Below are positions 7,846 through 8,344 of a stretch of 8,344 nucleotides of DNA, piece by piece. Source of the DNA: Clostridiaceae bacterium. Its GTDB lineage: Bacteria > Bacillota_A > Clostridia > Clostridiales > Clostridiaceae. The stretch's first letter is position 1. Each line of letters opens with the position of its first letter. The notes under the pieces are model-generated. The model saw nothing but the letters and a program-made list of their open reading frames with translations, ran no database searches and had not been told where the DNA came from. A program made the translations under genes and the position numbers. The DNA is taken from positions 1-8,344 of the forward strand of contig JAQSXU010000234.1 of assembly GCA_029256485.1 (NCBI GenBank). The letters run 5' to 3'.

Positions 7846-7865
7846 TTGAGGGTTAATTTCCTCAA
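7846..7865. promoter_or_regulatory. Small palindrome in the GMC gene leader
   Basis: TTGAGG (7846-7851) and CCTCAA (7860-7865) form a perfect 6-bp inverted repeat with an 8-nt A/T-rich centre, just upstream of the ribosome binding site of the GMC gene. The size and place would fit an operator, but it matches no regulator I can name. A clear promoter for this gene was not found; TATACT just upstream of the ribosome binding site is too close to be convincing. Confidence 0.3.
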
Positions 7866-8061
7866 TACATAATATGCTTAAATGCACAAATTGCTACGTT
7901 AGGGAGCTATAATCCAGGAAAGCTGAAAGGTAGTGCATGATGAGTTTCTGATTATAATTATTTAAATAAAGGTGCCGCTTTCTACTATTATATATGAACC
8001 TTTGATGATATCTTAAGATTAAATAAATCTATATGCTATTGCGTAATATCTTTTGGAATGT
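7866..8061. other. Non-coding stretch with no recognised feature
   Basis: The gap between the GMC gene and the acetyltransferase gene is 344 nt. Apart from the palindrome near the GMC gene and the terminator at 8066-8102, I see no gene in it. It presumably holds the GMC promoter. A 12-codon frame from 7874 lacks a ribosome binding site. Short complementary segments near 7884-7937 (GCAC and CTAC against GTAGTGC) could form a weak bulged stem, but it matches no RNA family that I recognise. Confidence 0.5.
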
Positions 8062-8065
8062 GACA

Positions 8066-8102
8066 TAAAAATGCCGTAAAATTCATTGTTGAATATTACG
8101 GC
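8066..8102 (-). terminator. Terminator of the acetyltransferase gene
   Basis: The stem 8073-8085 against 8089-8102 (GCCGTAA...TTACGGC, 12 of 13 pairs, small loop) is followed on the minus strand by ATTTTTATG. It lies about 65 nt past the stop codon of the partial acetyltransferase gene. On the plus strand no U run follows directly. Confidence 0.7.
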
Positions 8103-8166
8103 GTTCATATCTATTATTCGGTTTTTATTGTTGATTCATTAAATAAGAATAATTAGCCACAGAACA

Positions 8167-8344
8167 TTAAATTAATTTATCAATATTTCCTGATTGAATG
8201 TGTTGAATATTTGCTTGGATTTTTTCATCTGGCCAATTCCACCACTTAATTTTCAATAATTTTAAAATTATATCATCACTAAACCTTTTCTTTATAACTT
8301 TTGCAGGTATGCCTCCAACAATAGTATAAGGTGGAACATCATTA
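8167..8344 (-). CDS. CatB/Vat-like hexapeptide-repeat acetyltransferase (C-terminal end, cut by right edge)
   Basis: The last 58 residues of a protein are read on the minus strand, entering at the right edge and ending with TAA at 8167-8169. '[20 protein letters not shown]' is the end of a left-handed beta-helix acyltransferase, and the following '[16 protein letters not shown]' is the typical C-terminal helix of the xenobiotic acetyltransferase branch (CatB, Vat, and related sugar O-acetyltransferases), which use acetyl-CoA and work as trimers. Most chromosomal members of this branch are of unknown substrate or modify sugars of surface polysaccharides, so an antibiotic-resistance role should not be assumed. 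The catalytic His lies outside the window. Confidence 0.85.
   Translation of the reverse strand, partial: NDVPPYTIVGGIPAKVIKKRFSDDIILKLLKIKWWNWPDEKIQANIQHIQSGNIDKLI

Noticed and set aside
7874..7912. Twelve-codon plus-strand frame with a CxxC pattern (MLKCTNCYVREL)
   Set aside because: No ribosome binding site, very short, and no similar context; most likely chance.
8167..8344. Antibiotic-resistance acetyltransferase (chloramphenicol or streptogramin)
   Set aside because: Only the C-terminal 58 residues are visible; the family includes many sugar acetyltransferases and the substrate-determining part is outside the window.

Overview
The window looks like chromosome from a low-GC Firmicute, most probably a Clostridium or close relative. 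Signs of this are the A/T-rich codon use, strong AAGGAGG-type ribosome binding sites, GTG and TTG starts, a secreted protein built of the Ig-like repeat ('KGWALN...GVKEVD') common in clostridial wall-associated proteins, and a Cache-type chemoreceptor. The assignment is inferred from gene content and style only. There are no rRNA or tRNA genes, no CRISPR array and no complete insertion sequence.

Layout. (1) Positions 1-836, minus strand: the 5' part of a secreted protein with a signal peptide and tandem 109-residue Ig-like repeats, cut by the left edge. (2) 995-1831, minus: dTDP-4-dehydrorhamnose reductase (RmlD), closed by its own terminator. (3) 2064-3630, plus, divergent from rmlD: a CDP-glycerol glycerophosphotransferase-like gene followed 1 nt later by a glycerol-3-phosphate cytidylyltransferase (TagD-like) gene. 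The second has lost its conserved C-terminal part, and its reading frame runs through a terminator hairpin. (4) 3890-5884, plus: a full-length methyl-accepting chemotaxis protein with a near-consensus sigma-A promoter and a hairpin in its leader. (5) 6086-7822, minus, convergent with the chemoreceptor and sharing a bidirectional terminator with it: a GMC-family flavoprotein oxidoreductase. (6) 8167-8344, minus: the C-terminal end of a CatB/Vat-like hexapeptide acetyltransferase, cut by the right edge.

How the genes fit together. The left half is about the cell envelope: rhamnose nucleotide-sugar synthesis, polyglycerol-phosphate (teichoic-acid-like) polymer synthesis and a secreted repeat protein. 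TagD would make CDP-glycerol and the glycerophosphotransferase would use it, so the pair forms a substrate-to-product couple. The damage to tagD suggests the couple is decaying here or depends on another cytidylyltransferase copy. The right half is a set of single-gene transcription units with no clear functional link.

I did not find a convincing undescribed system. The observations most worth a second look are the tagD truncation into a terminator, the GMC oxidoreductase in a presumed anaerobe, the leader hairpin of the chemoreceptor, and a decayed-looking minus-strand reading frame between tagD and the chemoreceptor.
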